Assembly (NCBI GenBank): GCA_947167745.1
Contig: CAMVJE010000017.1
Span: 1-27,825, forward strand
DNA: 27,825 nucleotides
From: an uncultured Treponema sp.
Lineage (GTDB): Bacteria; Spirochaetota; Spirochaetia; Treponematales; Treponemataceae
Direction: 5' to 3'
The position numbers and the translations under genes are program-made. The notes beneath the pieces are model-generated. The model ran no database searches. It saw only the letters and a program-made list of their open reading frames with translations, and was not told the DNA's origin. Shown here piece by piece: positions 8,031 to 16,497 of the stretch (its first letter is position 1; each line of letters begins with the position of its first letter).

Positions 8031-9377
8031 CTATTTACTGCCTTCAATCTGCTTCATAATGCATATAAAACTTACAGAAAGGAAGACAAATGTAACCACC
8101 CAGCTAAGAGGATAAGAATAAAATATGCTCTGGAATGAATGAAATTTAGGAATCTGGAAAAAAGTAAAAATATAAATCATACGAAGACCGCAGGCACCGA
8201 CCAATGTAACAATCATAGGCAGGACGGAATGGCCTATACCCCTTATAGCACTAGCCATACAGTCCATCATTCCACATGTGAAATAAGTTATAAGAATAAC
8301 AGAAAGTCGCAGCATTCCGGCATCAATGACATCTGGATTTACTGAATAAATTCCCAGCAGACTTCTTCCAAACGAAAAAGCCAGAAGTCCAAGGGTAAGC
8401 CCTACCAAAATCACAATTCCCTCGGCAATCAGGATAAGTTTTTTGATTCTGTCAAAACGATGGGCACCCATATTCTGTCCGGCAAATGTGAGGGTTCCTT
8501 GGGCAAAACTGTTCATCGAAATATAAATGAAACCCTCGATGCTCTGTGCCGCAGAATTACCTGCAACCATTATTTCTCCGAAAGAATTAACACTGGACTG
8601 AATAATCACATTCGAAAAACTGAAAAGCATTCCCTGAAAGCCGGCCGGAAGACCAATTTTGATAATTCTGCGAAAAATAACTTTATCAATATGAAGTTTT
8701 TTAAATTCAAGACGGAATTCATCATCTTCCTTGACAAGAATTAAAATCACGCAAAAGGCACTGAAAATCTGGCTCAGGACTGTTGCGAAGGCAACGCCGG
8801 CTACATCCATCTTGAAGCAAATGACAAAAATAAGATTGAGTATAACATTTATTACGCCGGCCACAAGAAGAATGTAAAGAGGGCGTTTCGTGTCACCTTT
8901 GGCGCGAAGCAGGGCAGCTCCGAAATTGTAAACGATAGTCGCTGTAATGCCGCCAAAAAAAAATTTAAGGTAAAGGGTGGACAAAGGAAGAACATTTTCA
9001 GGTGAACCCATCAAAATCAACATCTGCCGAGAAAAAGCTATGCCGACAGCCGTAAGAAGCAGACCACCTACAAGACTGAGTACTATTGAAGTATGAACGG
9101 TTTTATTCAATTCTTCTTTTTTACCGGCACCTAAAAAATTTGCGGCAACAACATTGCAACCAACACCCAGTCCTAGAAAAAAATTGACCAGAAGATTCAC
9201 CATAGAGGAAGTGGAGCCAACTGCCGCCAGAGAATTATCCCCGGCGTAACGACCGACAACGACTATATCTGCCGCATTAAAGAGAAGCTGAAGAACAGAA
9301 CTGAGAATAAGAGGGAAGGCAAATTTTACCAGTTTCGGGAAAATCGAGCCTTCTGTCATGTCGATTTTATTTTTCAT
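8031..9377 (-). CDS. MATE-family multidrug/cation efflux transporter
   Basis: 448 residues and about 12 membrane helices. The start MTEGSIFPKLVKFAFPLILSS and ADIVVVGRYAGDNSLAAVG are typical of the DinF/NorM-type MATE family, which exports organic cations and drugs in exchange for Na+ or H+. The repeated half begins near residue 235 (KIGLPAGFQGMLFS). It starts 10 bases after the upstream membrane-protein gene ends and is the last gene of a four-gene run. No Shine-Dalgarno sequence precedes the ATG, so translation probably depends on coupling. The substrate is unknown. Confidence 0.93.
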   Translation of the reverse strand: MKNKIDMTEGSIFPKLVKFAFPLILSSVLQLLFNAADIVVVGRYAGDNSLAAVGSTSSMVNLLVNFFLGLGVGCNVVAANFLGAGKKEELNKTVHTSIVLSLVGGLLLTAVGIAFSRQMLILMGSPENVLPLSTLYLKFFFGGITATIVYNFGAALLRAKGDTKRPLYILLVAGVINVILNLIFVICFKMDVAGVAFATVLSQIFSAFCVILILVKEDDEFRLEFKKLHIDKVIFRRIIKIGLPAGFQGMLFSFSNVIIQSSVNSFGEIMVAGNSAAQSIEGFIYISMNSFAQGTLTFAGQNMGAHRFDRIKKLILIAEGIVILVGLTLGLLAFSFGRSLLGIYSVNPDVIDAGMLRLSVILITYFTCGMMDCMASAIRGIGHSVLPMIVTLVGACGLRMIYIFTFFQIPKFHSFQSIFYSYPLSWVVTFVFLSVSFICIMKQIEGSK

Positions 9378-9387
9378 TTAGATAAAA

Positions 9388-9897
9388 TCAGAGAAACAAA
9401 ACCCTTGGGAAGATAAAATGAAGAAAAGCCGCAAGTATACAGAAAATACCCAGATATTTTCGACCACCTGCATAAACATTCTGAATTGCTTCAGGAAGAT
9501 TAAGCTCAACTTCTGTGCGTTCCTGGTACCAGTCAAGAAGAAGAACGGCACCTGCAGCAATTCCCGCCAAAGAAGGAACTAAATCTCCGATAACCACAAT
9601 ATCGTACTGAATCGGCGAGAGAAGCTTCATAAGCCCCGTAAGAGCCGAAAGAATACCGACAACAAGCTGAAGGGTTTTATCGCCAAGGAAAGGAATTGCC
9701 AGACTTTTTAGAGATGTTTTTTCAGGAGTTTTCTGCTCAGACTTACCCTCTCCCAAATCAAAGTCATCATTTCCGGTAAAAGGAGAATCAGAGTCAGAAA
9801 GAAGAACTGAAGTAGAATTCGAAGAATCCATGGCATAAATAAATATGAGACCGGCAAGAACATTCAATAAAATAGACAAAAAATAAAACTGAAGCAT
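9388..9897 (-). CDS. Membrane protein of unknown function
   Basis: 169 residues, family not recognised. One N-terminal hydrophobic segment (about 2-21) is followed by an acidic, serine-rich linker (DSDSPFTGNDDFDLGEG). Then come two spans (about 75-120, containing GDLVPSLAGIAAGAVLLLDWY) and a last span at the C-terminus (LGIFCILAAFLHFIF). GGGGT precedes the ATG. It is packed between the single-span protein gene (16-base gap) and MATE (10-base gap), which suggests co-expression. Confidence 0.8.
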   Translation of the reverse strand: MLQFYFLSILLNVLAGLIFIYAMDSSNSTSVLLSDSDSPFTGNDDFDLGEGKSEQKTPEKTSLKSLAIPFLGDKTLQLVVGILSALTGLMKLLSPIQYDIVVIGDLVPSLAGIAAGAVLLLDWYQERTEVELNLPEAIQNVYAGGRKYLGIFCILAAFLHFIFPRVLFL

Positions 9898-9913
9898 ATT
9901 ACCCCACTAGTGC

Positions 9914-10492
9914 CTAGCGTTTTTCAATTTGCGATTCCAAAGTCAGGTAAGAATCCTGCATATTGCAAACGGCCACCACCTTTATTATATCATAATCTGC
10001 AAATGTTGTCCGCAGAAAGACTTCCTTTCCATCGTATTTTCCAAGGACTTTTTCCTCAAAAAGAGTTGTATTTTCCCTGTCATGGGCTGTAAATGTAACT
10101 GTAACAGGAAATCCGTCGGCAAATTTTGCTATTTTCTTTTTTGAAGCATCCTCGATTCTGAAACTTGCATAAACCGAATCTTCATAAGAAAAAGCTGACA
10201 AATGCACATCCACACCGGCAAGGCTTCCAGAACTTTTTTGAGGCCCAAAATAATTAACAAACCAGAGAATTCCAAATGCAAAAATAATAGTGACAAAAAG
10301 CATACGGTTCCCGCGGGTACTTACCAGAGACTTCAGAAGCCCTCCCTTGTAGGGATGAAATTTACCTGCGTAATAATCCTGTACGATTTCTGGAGCATGT
10401 TTGAGTCTTTCTTCGCGACTGTAGTGAAAAACCATCTGCTCTTCAGAATTTGCTTTATCTTCCCGGCTTTCTTCTATTTTTGAAAAATCCAT
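9914..10492 (-). CDS. Single-span membrane protein of unknown function
   Basis: 192 residues, family not recognised. The N-terminal part is charged (about 1-60, with HYSREERLKHAPEIVQDYY). One span follows (about 64-83, MLFVTIIFAFGILWFVNYFG), then a beta-rich C-terminal domain (about 95-190) predicted to lie outside the cytoplasm. The ribosome-binding site AGGAAAG overlaps the stop of the upstream lipoprotein gene, 6 bases away, so the two are coupled. Confidence 0.8.
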   Translation of the reverse strand: MDFSKIEESREDKANSEEQMVFHYSREERLKHAPEIVQDYYAGKFHPYKGGLLKSLVSTRGNRMLFVTIIFAFGILWFVNYFGPQKSSGSLAGVDVHLSAFSYEDSVYASFRIEDASKKKIAKFADGFPVTVTFTAHDRENTTLFEEKVLGKYDGKEVFLRTTFADYDIIKVVAVCNMQDSYLTLESQIEKR

Positions 10493-10498
10493 ACTTTC

Positions 10499-11713
10499 CT
10501 ACTGATTTATGAATGACGCAAGCAGAGAATCTGTGCGCCACCAAAGCGCTTCTGCATTCTCGTTTCGTACAAAAAGTGCTGAAATAATTCCGTTTCCACT
10601 AAGGGATAGTGTGTAGTAAAGGATTTTTGAATGATCCACTGAAAGAGAACGTTTTACGATTCTCTGTCCGTCCGGCTGAACCATCTGAACGATAAAACCT
10701 TCTTCATTCGGAATTATAAAGAAAAACCAGCCGTTCTCTGTTACGCCAAGAAAGTCGAAGGGGAGATTATAGATTTCTTTTGTTAGGTTTTCTGTCACTG
10801 AATATTCATAGCCAGGTATTTCAAGAGGTTCTTCATAGCGGCCTGTCTCCACATCAAGAGGACAAAGCAGGGTTGTGTAATAATCAATTCCAGACTGAAC
10901 TTTGAGTGCTGAATCCAGAGAAGCCGTGTAGTAATCAACCTTGACATAAAGCTTATGACCTGAACATGCCGGTATAATATTTTCAATTGAAATGTAAGAA
11001 GGAGCTTCCCCTGCCCCATCCTGCGTAATTTTAGGAACATTGTTTTGAGAGACAGGAATCGTATAGAGAAGGAAGCCGTTTGTACTGAACCAATATACGA
11101 CAAGTCCATCATTTGTGGTACATACAACGACAAGTTCATTTTCTGTTGTGGTGTAAATATTTTTTACAAAAGGAAATGGAGTGCCGCCTGGTCCCTGTTG
11201 CCCCAAATAATCAATAAAGCGGCCGTTTGCATCAAATCGAAGGACCACAGAACTCAAAAGAAGTCTTTGGGCTGCATCTCTCTCCTGTCTCTCTGCTGGC
11301 AGAGTATCTACAGCATATATGAACTTTCTTGAATCTACTGCAAGCGGTCCAAGTGTATTAAAAGGATAGGAAATTGCCTTTTTGGTTGAATTTACCGAGT
11401 TTTTTCCGGCAAAGGCCACATCTTTTAGGATTTCATCATTATAGTAAAGACTAAGCAAATCACCGTAAGAGTTAAGTTCCAGAATCTTCTTTGCCTCTCC
11501 GTTAGCGATATAAAAAAAACCGTCCCGCATGGTCATATAAGTGCGGATGTTTCCGGTTCTTGCAAGGTCAAAAAGATTAAGTTCATCCTCAAAATTACCA
11601 TAACTCAATGTGAACAAAGCATTCTCACTTACGGAATGAACCTGATTAGATTTTGAACATGAAACGAAAAGAAAGAAAATTGAAGTTAAAGAAAGGAAAA
11701 GAATTTTTTTCAT
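10499..11713 (-). CDS. Lipoprotein, probable beta-propeller
   Basis: About 404 residues from the ATG at 11713, which gives a classic start (MKKILFLSLTSIFFLFVSC). An in-frame ATG five codons upstream is less likely. The signal peptide ends in the lipobox FVSC, so the mature protein is lipid-anchored at Cys. The mature part repeats short blocks such as VLRFDANGRFIDYLG, VYWFSTNGFLLYTI and VQMVQPDGQRIVKRS, the strand-turn pattern of NHL/six-bladed propellers. It resembles conserved spirochaete lipoproteins of unknown role. It is the first gene of the run ending in MATE. Confidence 0.85.
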   Translation of the reverse strand: MKKILFLSLTSIFFLFVSCSKSNQVHSVSENALFTLSYGNFEDELNLFDLARTGNIRTYMTMRDGFFYIANGEAKKILELNSYGDLLSLYYNDEILKDVAFAGKNSVNSTKKAISYPFNTLGPLAVDSRKFIYAVDTLPAERQERDAAQRLLLSSVVLRFDANGRFIDYLGQQGPGGTPFPFVKNIYTTTENELVVVCTTNDGLVVYWFSTNGFLLYTIPVSQNNVPKITQDGAGEAPSYISIENIIPACSGHKLYVKVDYYTASLDSALKVQSGIDYYTTLLCPLDVETGRYEEPLEIPGYEYSVTENLTKEIYNLPFDFLGVTENGWFFFIIPNEEGFIVQMVQPDGQRIVKRSLSVDHSKILYYTLSLSGNGIISALFVRNENAEALWWRTDSLLASFINQ

Positions 11714-11726
11714 AAATATAGAATAC

Positions 11727-11758
11727 AAAAAAAAAGACTGTCCGAAAAGTGGACAGTC
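11727..11758 (-). terminator. Rho-independent terminator after the HTH-EIIA gene
   Basis: Read on the minus strand, GACTGTCC-(7)-GGACAGTC (8-bp stem, 11758-11736) is followed by nine T (11735-11727). It lies 9 bases after the HTH-EIIA stop and separates that gene from the lipoprotein operon. Confidence 0.93.
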
Positions 11759-11766
11759 AAAGAATT

Positions 11767-12417
11767 TTAGTCTTCCGTAAGAATTTTATAAGCTTCCATC
11801 GGCTCTTTACATGCTAAAAGAGCATCGCGGACATCTTTATTCTTAAGTTTTGAGCTGAAAAAACTCAAAGTCTGAAGATAATAAGAATGCTGGTTGTATG
11901 CAGCAGCAATCATGATGAGAATGCGGACAGGCGTATCATCAATCGTCTGGAAATCAAGAAGATCGTTTTTACAGATACCAACACTCATTACGAGGTCGGT
12001 AACTGAAGAAAGACGAACATGAGGAATTGCAATTCCACGACCTATAGCCGTAGACATAAGCTCCTCGCGCTTAAGAATTTCCTCAACAAGTTCCTTTTCG
12101 TTTTTAATCTGAGGAGCAGTTGCAAGATTTTGTGCAAGTTCTACAATTGCGTCATGCTTTGTAGAATGATTAATGAAAACAATTCTATCCGGTGAAAGAA
12201 TATTCTTTGCGGCTACAACCTGTTTTGTTTCTGCAGGTTTCTGAGAAGAAGAAAGTCTCTCGTTCACCCATTTTTCGATTTCTGATTTTTTAAAACGCCA
12301 TACAGTACCGATTTTACCTGCCGGGATTTCTCCTTTTTGAGCCCAGTCATATACGGTTCTCTCTGAAACACGAAGATATTTTGCTACTTCTTCGATTGTA
12401 AGAATATCATCTCCCAC
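11767..12417 (-). CDS. HTH (MerR/excisionase type) - PTS EIIA(Ntr) fusion
   Basis: 216 residues from the GTG at 12417, chosen because AAGGAG lies 6 bases upstream; a GTG at 12438 would add 7 residues but lacks a ribosome-binding site. The N-terminal domain (about 5-55, LTIEEVAKYLRVSERTVYDW, then WRFKKSEIEKWV) is the HTH_17 excisionase-like fold. The C-terminal domain (about 75-216) is PTS IIA of the fructose/nitrogen class, with the phosphorylatable His133 in GRGIAIPHVR. No sugar permease is nearby, so the protein more likely reports phosphotransfer state to gene control than moves sugar. Confidence 0.93.
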   Translation of the reverse strand: MGDDILTIEEVAKYLRVSERTVYDWAQKGEIPAGKIGTVWRFKKSEIEKWVNERLSSSQKPAETKQVVAAKNILSPDRIVFINHSTKHDAIVELAQNLATAPQIKNEKELVEEILKREELMSTAIGRGIAIPHVRLSSVTDLVMSVGICKNDLLDFQTIDDTPVRILIMIAAAYNQHSYYLQTLSFFSSKLKNKDVRDALLACKEPMEAYKILTED

Positions 12418-12552
12418 GATTCGCTCCTTAATATTCACTTTTATTGATTATCTGTGATATATTTTGCAAACTTTGCGGTATTTTGTCAAGATATACATTT
12501 TTAGTGAAATATTAAGCGAATAGCGACAAATTCTTTCACATTTCAGACCTTA

Positions 12553-12963
12553 TCACTGAGCAAGTTCATGCAAACTGTCGCAGGGGTAAAGTTCCGCTAA
12601 AGTTGAGTGCTGCAAGTTCTCAATTTTTGAACCAAAGACAACAGGAACCTTTCCATCCCCGAACTCAGTAAGCACCTGTCTGCAGGCACCACAGGGACCG
12701 ACAGGATAATCAGCTTTAGGAGCGGCAATGGCAACGGCGGCAATTCTTCTTACACCTTCTGCGGCTGCTGTAAACATAGCTGTCCTTTCAGCGCAATTTG
12801 TAAGGCCGTAAGAGCGATTCTCCACGTTGCAGCCGGTGAAGACTCTTCCGTCTTCAGAAAGAATTGCAGCCCCTACAGGAAATTTTGAGTAGGGAGAATA
12901 GGAATTTTTTGAAGCTTCAAGAGCCTTGCAAAACAATTCAATCAATTTTTCTTCTGATACCAT
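12553..12963 (-). CDS. cdd: Cytidine deaminase
   Basis: 136 residues, usual length of the small tetrameric zinc enzyme that converts cytidine or deoxycytidine to the uridine form in pyrimidine salvage. Zinc ligands are Cys57 (TNCAER), Cys91 and Cys94 (GPCGACRQ), and Glu59 is the catalytic acid. A strong ribosome-binding site (AGGAGG) lies 7 bases before the ATG. The gene is divergent from the propeller-like protein gene and stands as a single unit. Confidence 0.97.
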   Translation of the reverse strand: MVSEEKLIELFCKALEASKNSYSPYSKFPVGAAILSEDGRVFTGCNVENRSYGLTNCAERTAMFTAAAEGVRRIAAVAIAAPKADYPVGPCGACRQVLTEFGDGKVPVVFGSKIENLQHSTLAELYPCDSLHELAQ

Positions 12964-13037
12964 AACGACCTCCTGCTTTTATCAGTTTCAAGCTTTATAT
13001 TAGTTATTTTCAACTTTCTTTTTTCATATATATTTTA

Positions 13038-13043
13038 TATAAT
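13038..13043 (+). promoter_or_regulatory. -10 box next to the start codon (leaderless candidate)
   Basis: TATAAT ends 8 bases before the ATG at 13052. No Shine-Dalgarno sequence is present and the -35 region is weak. Transcription would start at or one base before the start codon. Confidence 0.5.
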
Positions 13044-13051
13044 AGCACAAT

Positions 13052-14140
13052 ATGAAAGAAAAAGTAAAAATTATTGTGCCTGTTTTCATTTTTCTGGCAG
13101 TTTTATACATAATTCTGGCTTCGCGTCCACTCTCTCCAGAGATTCAATTTACCCCAGTTTGGACAATAGACCTTGATGCCTACACAAAAAGTGAACAGAC
13201 AGCTATAGAAGATGAGGATTTTAAAAATGCTGTTTCATTCAAAATGGGACAGACTCTCGGCTACCTCACTCCAAACGGGAAAGTCCTTAATTACATAACA
13301 TTTCCATACAAGGCAAGCGTTTCTGGAGATTCTTACGCTCTTTATGGAACTTCATCAGAAGAAATTGAGATAATGTCTCCGACAGGTAAATCAAAGGGCA
13401 AAATCTCAGTAACAGGCTTTCCCTATTTCACTGAAGACCGAAAATTCATTTTCCTTCCGGGTGGCTCTTCTTTCTCAAAACTTAACACAGAAGGTGTTGT
13501 AGACTGGACCTACGAAGGCTTTTCACCGATTACAGCTTTTTCATCTTCTTCCACAGGCATTGTAGCAGGCTTTGCAGACGGTTCAGTCATTGCATTCAAC
13601 AACAATGGAGATATAACCCAGCAGTACAATCCAGGAGGAAGCAATCACGAAGTCATTCTGGGAGCCGCAATTTCAGAAAGTTCAGAATATATTGCCACGC
13701 TTTCAGGTCAAGGTGGCCAGCGTTTTGTAATCTCAAAAAAAACCGATATTGCCTACGGTCCGCATACCTCCATTGTTTTTTATAAGTCCATGGAAAAGGA
13801 GCTTAACAGACAGGTCCTCATTAAATTCAGCAGGGACGAAAAAAAAGTATTTTACAGCAACGCAAACGGAATCGGTATCGTAAACTGCAAAAACTTCAAA
13901 AACAAAGAAATTCCAATAAAAGGAAGGATTCTTTCAATTCTTGAGTCAGGCTCAGGAAAGGAAATTTTCATTCTCAGCAAAGAAGGAAGGACTTACACTG
14001 TCTCAACTATTGAGTCATTTGATGCCTTTCAGGGGGCATTTTCATTCGAAGCAGACAGTGCCTGCATAGCCGTAAAAGATGATTCACTTTTCATCGGAAG
14101 GGATGGAAAGATTTCCCGCCTCGATATAATTCACAGATAG
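13052..14140 (+). CDS. Membrane-anchored propeller-like protein of unknown function
   Basis: 362 residues. The N-terminal anchor (about 5-23, VKIIVPVFIFLAVLYIILA) is followed by an extracytoplasmic part with recurring strand-turn blocks (GYLTPNGKVLNYITFPY, EIMSPTGKSKGKISV, SFSKLNTEGVVDWTYEG, IVAGFADGSVIAFNNNGDI) typical of a WD40/PQQ-like propeller. The signal is most likely an uncleaved anchor. It is followed after 12 bases by the M23-like gene and probably co-transcribed. A propeller next to a peptidoglycan-hydrolase-like protein suggests an envelope role; this is inference. Confidence 0.8.
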   Translation: MKEKVKIIVPVFIFLAVLYIILASRPLSPEIQFTPVWTIDLDAYTKSEQTAIEDEDFKNAVSFKMGQTLGYLTPNGKVLNYITFPYKASVSGDSYALYGTSSEEIEIMSPTGKSKGKISVTGFPYFTEDRKFIFLPGGSSFSKLNTEGVVDWTYEGFSPITAFSSSSTGIVAGFADGSVIAFNNNGDITQQYNPGGSNHEVILGAAISESSEYIATLSGQGGQRFVISKKTDIAYGPHTSIVFYKSMEKELNRQVLIKFSRDEKKVFYSNANGIGIVNCKNFKNKEIPIKGRILSILESGSGKEIFILSKEGRTYTVSTIESFDAFQGAFSFEADSACIAVKDDSLFIGRDGKISRLDIIHR

Positions 14141-14152
14141 GAAGCCATTAAT

Positions 14153-15010
14153 ATGAAAAAACTGATTTTAGGAACAGCAGCAGCTCTTACAATATCATTG
14201 ATTTTCGCCTTTGACTGGCCTCAGAATGAAATCATGTCAGATTCTTTCTATTCATATTTTGCACAGCTCAGGGGCGGAACAATCGGTACTTCCCTGGTAT
14301 TCTCGGAAAGTCAGGAAGTAAAGGCCGCAGATGACGGGCGGATTCTTGCCGTTATTTCAGAACACAACGAAGATGAACTTTTTGAAAGCACTCTTGGAAA
14401 CGCAGTCATTCTCGCCCATAAAGACGATCTGGTTACAGTATATGCAAATCTGGACGCTGAGACTCTTCCCGCCCTCTACGAAATGACTGATGTAAAAACA
14501 GGAACATCATTCGGCACTACAGCAACATCCAGCTGGCAGCAAGGTGAAGGCTGCCTTGAATTTCAAGTTTTGGATATAAAAAACAGGACTTACATCAATC
14601 CGCGAATTCTTATGCCCCGAATCGGTAAAGAACACCAGCTTACAATCAAGAATGTATGCGCAATAAGCAAAAAAGGTGTCAGCTACGATTTGGGAACGGT
14701 AAAAACAATGCCGTCCGGTGTATATCATCTTTACCGGGAACGACAGGAAATCGCAATGCCTTACAAAACTGCTGTTTACATTAACGGAGCTATTGTTGAA
14801 TCCATCACCTACGACACTCTTTCAGAAAAAGATGGCAAAATCGTAGTTTCAGGTAAAAAGAATTACGACAAAAAAATAATGTATCCAGATACTGGAAAAC
14901 AGTTTTTGGGTGAGATTACCCTTACAAAAGGCAAAAATTCAATTATTGTCATCGCTTCAGATATTCTTGGTAAGGAAAAACAAATAATTTACACGATTGA
15001 AATCAGATAG
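14153..15010 (+). CDS. Secreted M23-like protein with degenerate active site
   Basis: 285 residues with an N-terminal signal peptide (MKKLILGTAAALTISLIFA). Residues about 45-165 follow the M23/LytM layout: EVKAADDGRILAV, then GNAVILAHKDDLVTVYANL, then a C-terminal strand. In active M23 enzymes the corresponding words are a Y-x-H-L and an H-x-H. Here they read YANL (97-100) and CLEFQV (134-139), so the zinc-binding histidines are missing. Such proteins often regulate a real hydrolase or bind peptidoglycan. The C-terminal part (about 195-285) is beta-rich. AGGAAG precedes the ATG. The end overlaps the convergent exonuclease gene by 22 bases. Confidence 0.82.
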   Translation: MKKLILGTAAALTISLIFAFDWPQNEIMSDSFYSYFAQLRGGTIGTSLVFSESQEVKAADDGRILAVISEHNEDELFESTLGNAVILAHKDDLVTVYANLDAETLPALYEMTDVKTGTSFGTTATSSWQQGEGCLEFQVLDIKNRTYINPRILMPRIGKEHQLTIKNVCAISKKGVSYDLGTVKTMPSGVYHLYRERQEIAMPYKTAVYINGAIVESITYDTLSEKDGKIVVSGKKNYDKKIMYPDTGKQFLGEITLTKGKNSIIVIASDILGKEKQIIYTIEIR

Positions 15011-15588
15011 GGTTTCTGCCTGTCCATGGTATCTTTTATGCAGCGCAGAAAAAGTTCCATGCAAACTCTGGCATCATCCTCGGCCCGATGAGCTGCTTTC
15101 ACTTCGATTTTAAGTTGCTCTGCCAAAAATTGCAGAGTCCAATGTTCGTTATCGGGATAAGCCCAGCGGGAAAATCTGAGGGTATCAATTGCCTTGTTAA
15201 AAAGCACTTCATGATTTATTCTCTCAAGCTCCGCATTTACAAAACGCAGATCAAACTGTGCATTATGGGCGATGATTATTGAGTCTCCCAAAAAAGAAAG
15301 CAAATCTCTGGCAATATCCTTAAATTCTTTCTGACCGAAGACCATTTTATTTGTGATTCCTGTAAGTTCCTGACAGAATTGAGGAATCAGGATTCTTGGG
15401 TTCACAAGAGTGGAAAAGCGATCAAGTTCACCGTTTTTATCAAATTTTACAGCTCCTATTTCAATAATTCTTTCTTCGGCGGGTTTGAGGCCGGTAGTCT
15501 CTGTATCCAATGCGCAAAAAACAGCCCCTCCCTCTAAAAGCCGGTTCATGCGGCGGTAATCATTAAGTAAGTGAAGGTGAGATTTCAT
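14989..15588 (-). CDS. DEDDh 3'-5' exonuclease, DnaQ/PolC-like
   Basis: 199 residues. Exo I is FCALDTETTGL (Asp28, Glu30), Exo II is IIAHNAQFDLRF (Asp113), and Exo III is AAHRAEDDARV (His167, Asp172), so all five catalytic residues are present. This predicts Mg2+-dependent 3'-5' DNA exonuclease activity, either as a proofreading epsilon-like subunit or a stand-alone repair nuclease. It is too short to carry polymerase or GIY-YIG domains. It converges on and overlaps the M23-like gene. The ATG at 15588 starts a plausible basic leader before strand 1. Confidence 0.92.
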   Translation of the reverse strand: MKSHLHLLNDYRRMNRLLEGGAVFCALDTETTGLKPAEERIIEIGAVKFDKNGELDRFSTLVNPRILIPQFCQELTGITNKMVFGQKEFKDIARDLLSFLGDSIIIAHNAQFDLRFVNAELERINHEVLFNKAIDTLRFSRWAYPDNEHWTLQFLAEQLKIEVKAAHRAEDDARVCMELFLRCIKDTMDRQKPYLISIV

Positions 15589-15630
15589 TCTTTGATTCTA
15601 CACGATTTTTCAAAAAGCGAAAACGGGGCT

Positions 15631-16419
15631 TTAATCAGTCTTTGTAAATACATCTGCCAGAAATTTTCGTTCTCGCTCGGTCAAATTTTTGTGACTTCGG
15701 ATATACGGCTCGCAATATTCTGCGCCAAAATTTTCGGGTGGCGGATTTCTTCCGCTAAAAAGCGCATCATTCAGAGTGAGCAACTTGTCTGCTTGAATTT
15801 TAAAACCTCGTCTGAAGTTTTCGCCTTGTACGGTGACTCGCAGATTGTAATTGGTTGAATAATGAGACCTTTCTTTTTCGATACCAATACGGCTGATATG
15901 CGCCGTTGCAAGTGAAAGTGTCTCGGTCCGCATATTAAGAGCATTTCGTGTTTCGATGTGGTCAGCATAAAGCACTTGTCGCGGAAAAAACGAAAATATC
16001 GCGACCAAAAGCGACATAACTGCCGACACGATGAGAAAGCTCAAGACTCGTTTTTCTTTTTTCTCTTGCTGTTTTTTGCTGAGTTTGTGTTTTTCTATTC
16101 TATTGATAAAGCAATTAGCAAGAATTAAAACAACAAAGACGACTTTGGCAATCAATGACATGACGCTTTCGTCCTTAAAAGCAAGAACCTTTGAGTCTGC
16201 TGTAATAAAGGCACGCTTTCCTACCGCACTCAGAAAATAGGCAACAAAAGGTACTAAATAAAGCCATGTTTGTTTTAGCAAAACGAAAATGAAATAAAAT
16301 GCAGTTCCAAGACTGACAAAAAATAAAAGTATGCTGCTAAAAAATCGCTCATAAAGCGGCAGTTTTTTCTTCGCTCGCCATTTTTGCTTTCTAAAATATT
16401 TTCGTCGCGCTTTGTTCAT
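15631..16419 (-). CDS. Four-span membrane protein of unknown function
   Basis: 262 residues, family not recognised. A very basic N-terminus (MNKARRKYFRKQKWRAKKK) is followed by two spans (about 28-68), a third (about 86-108), a basic loop (KHKLSKKQQEKKEKR) and a fourth (about 124-147). An extracytoplasmic or cytoplasmic C-terminal domain (about 150-262) follows. The positive-inside rule puts both the N-terminus and the KKQQEKKEKR loop in the cytoplasm. It lies 42 bases upstream of the exonuclease gene on the same strand. Confidence 0.75.
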   Translation of the reverse strand: MNKARRKYFRKQKWRAKKKLPLYERFFSSILLFFVSLGTAFYFIFVLLKQTWLYLVPFVAYFLSAVGKRAFITADSKVLAFKDESVMSLIAKVVFVVLILANCFINRIEKHKLSKKQQEKKEKRVLSFLIVSAVMSLLVAIFSFFPRQVLYADHIETRNALNMRTETLSLATAHISRIGIEKERSHYSTNYNLRVTVQGENFRRGFKIQADKLLTLNDALFSGRNPPPENFGAEYCEPYIRSHKNLTERERKFLADVFTKTD

Positions 16420-16427
16420 TTTACAAA

Positions 16428-16486
16428 TTGAAAAATGAAAATTGAAAACGGAAAGCCGAAGTTTTCATTTTTCAACTTTCCGTTTT
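16428..16486. repeat. Interleaved inverted repeats between the membrane-protein and phosphomutase genes
   Basis: A 14-base arm (16428-16441) pairs with 16462-16475, and a second arm AAAACGGAAAG (16445-16455) pairs with CTTTCCGTTTT (16476-16486). The order is A, B, A', B', so both helices can only form together as a pseudoknot; otherwise they exclude each other. On the minus strand the B helix, followed by a T-rich run, could serve as the terminator of the phosphomutase gene. Confidence 0.65.
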
Positions 16487-16497
16487 AAGTTTAATTT

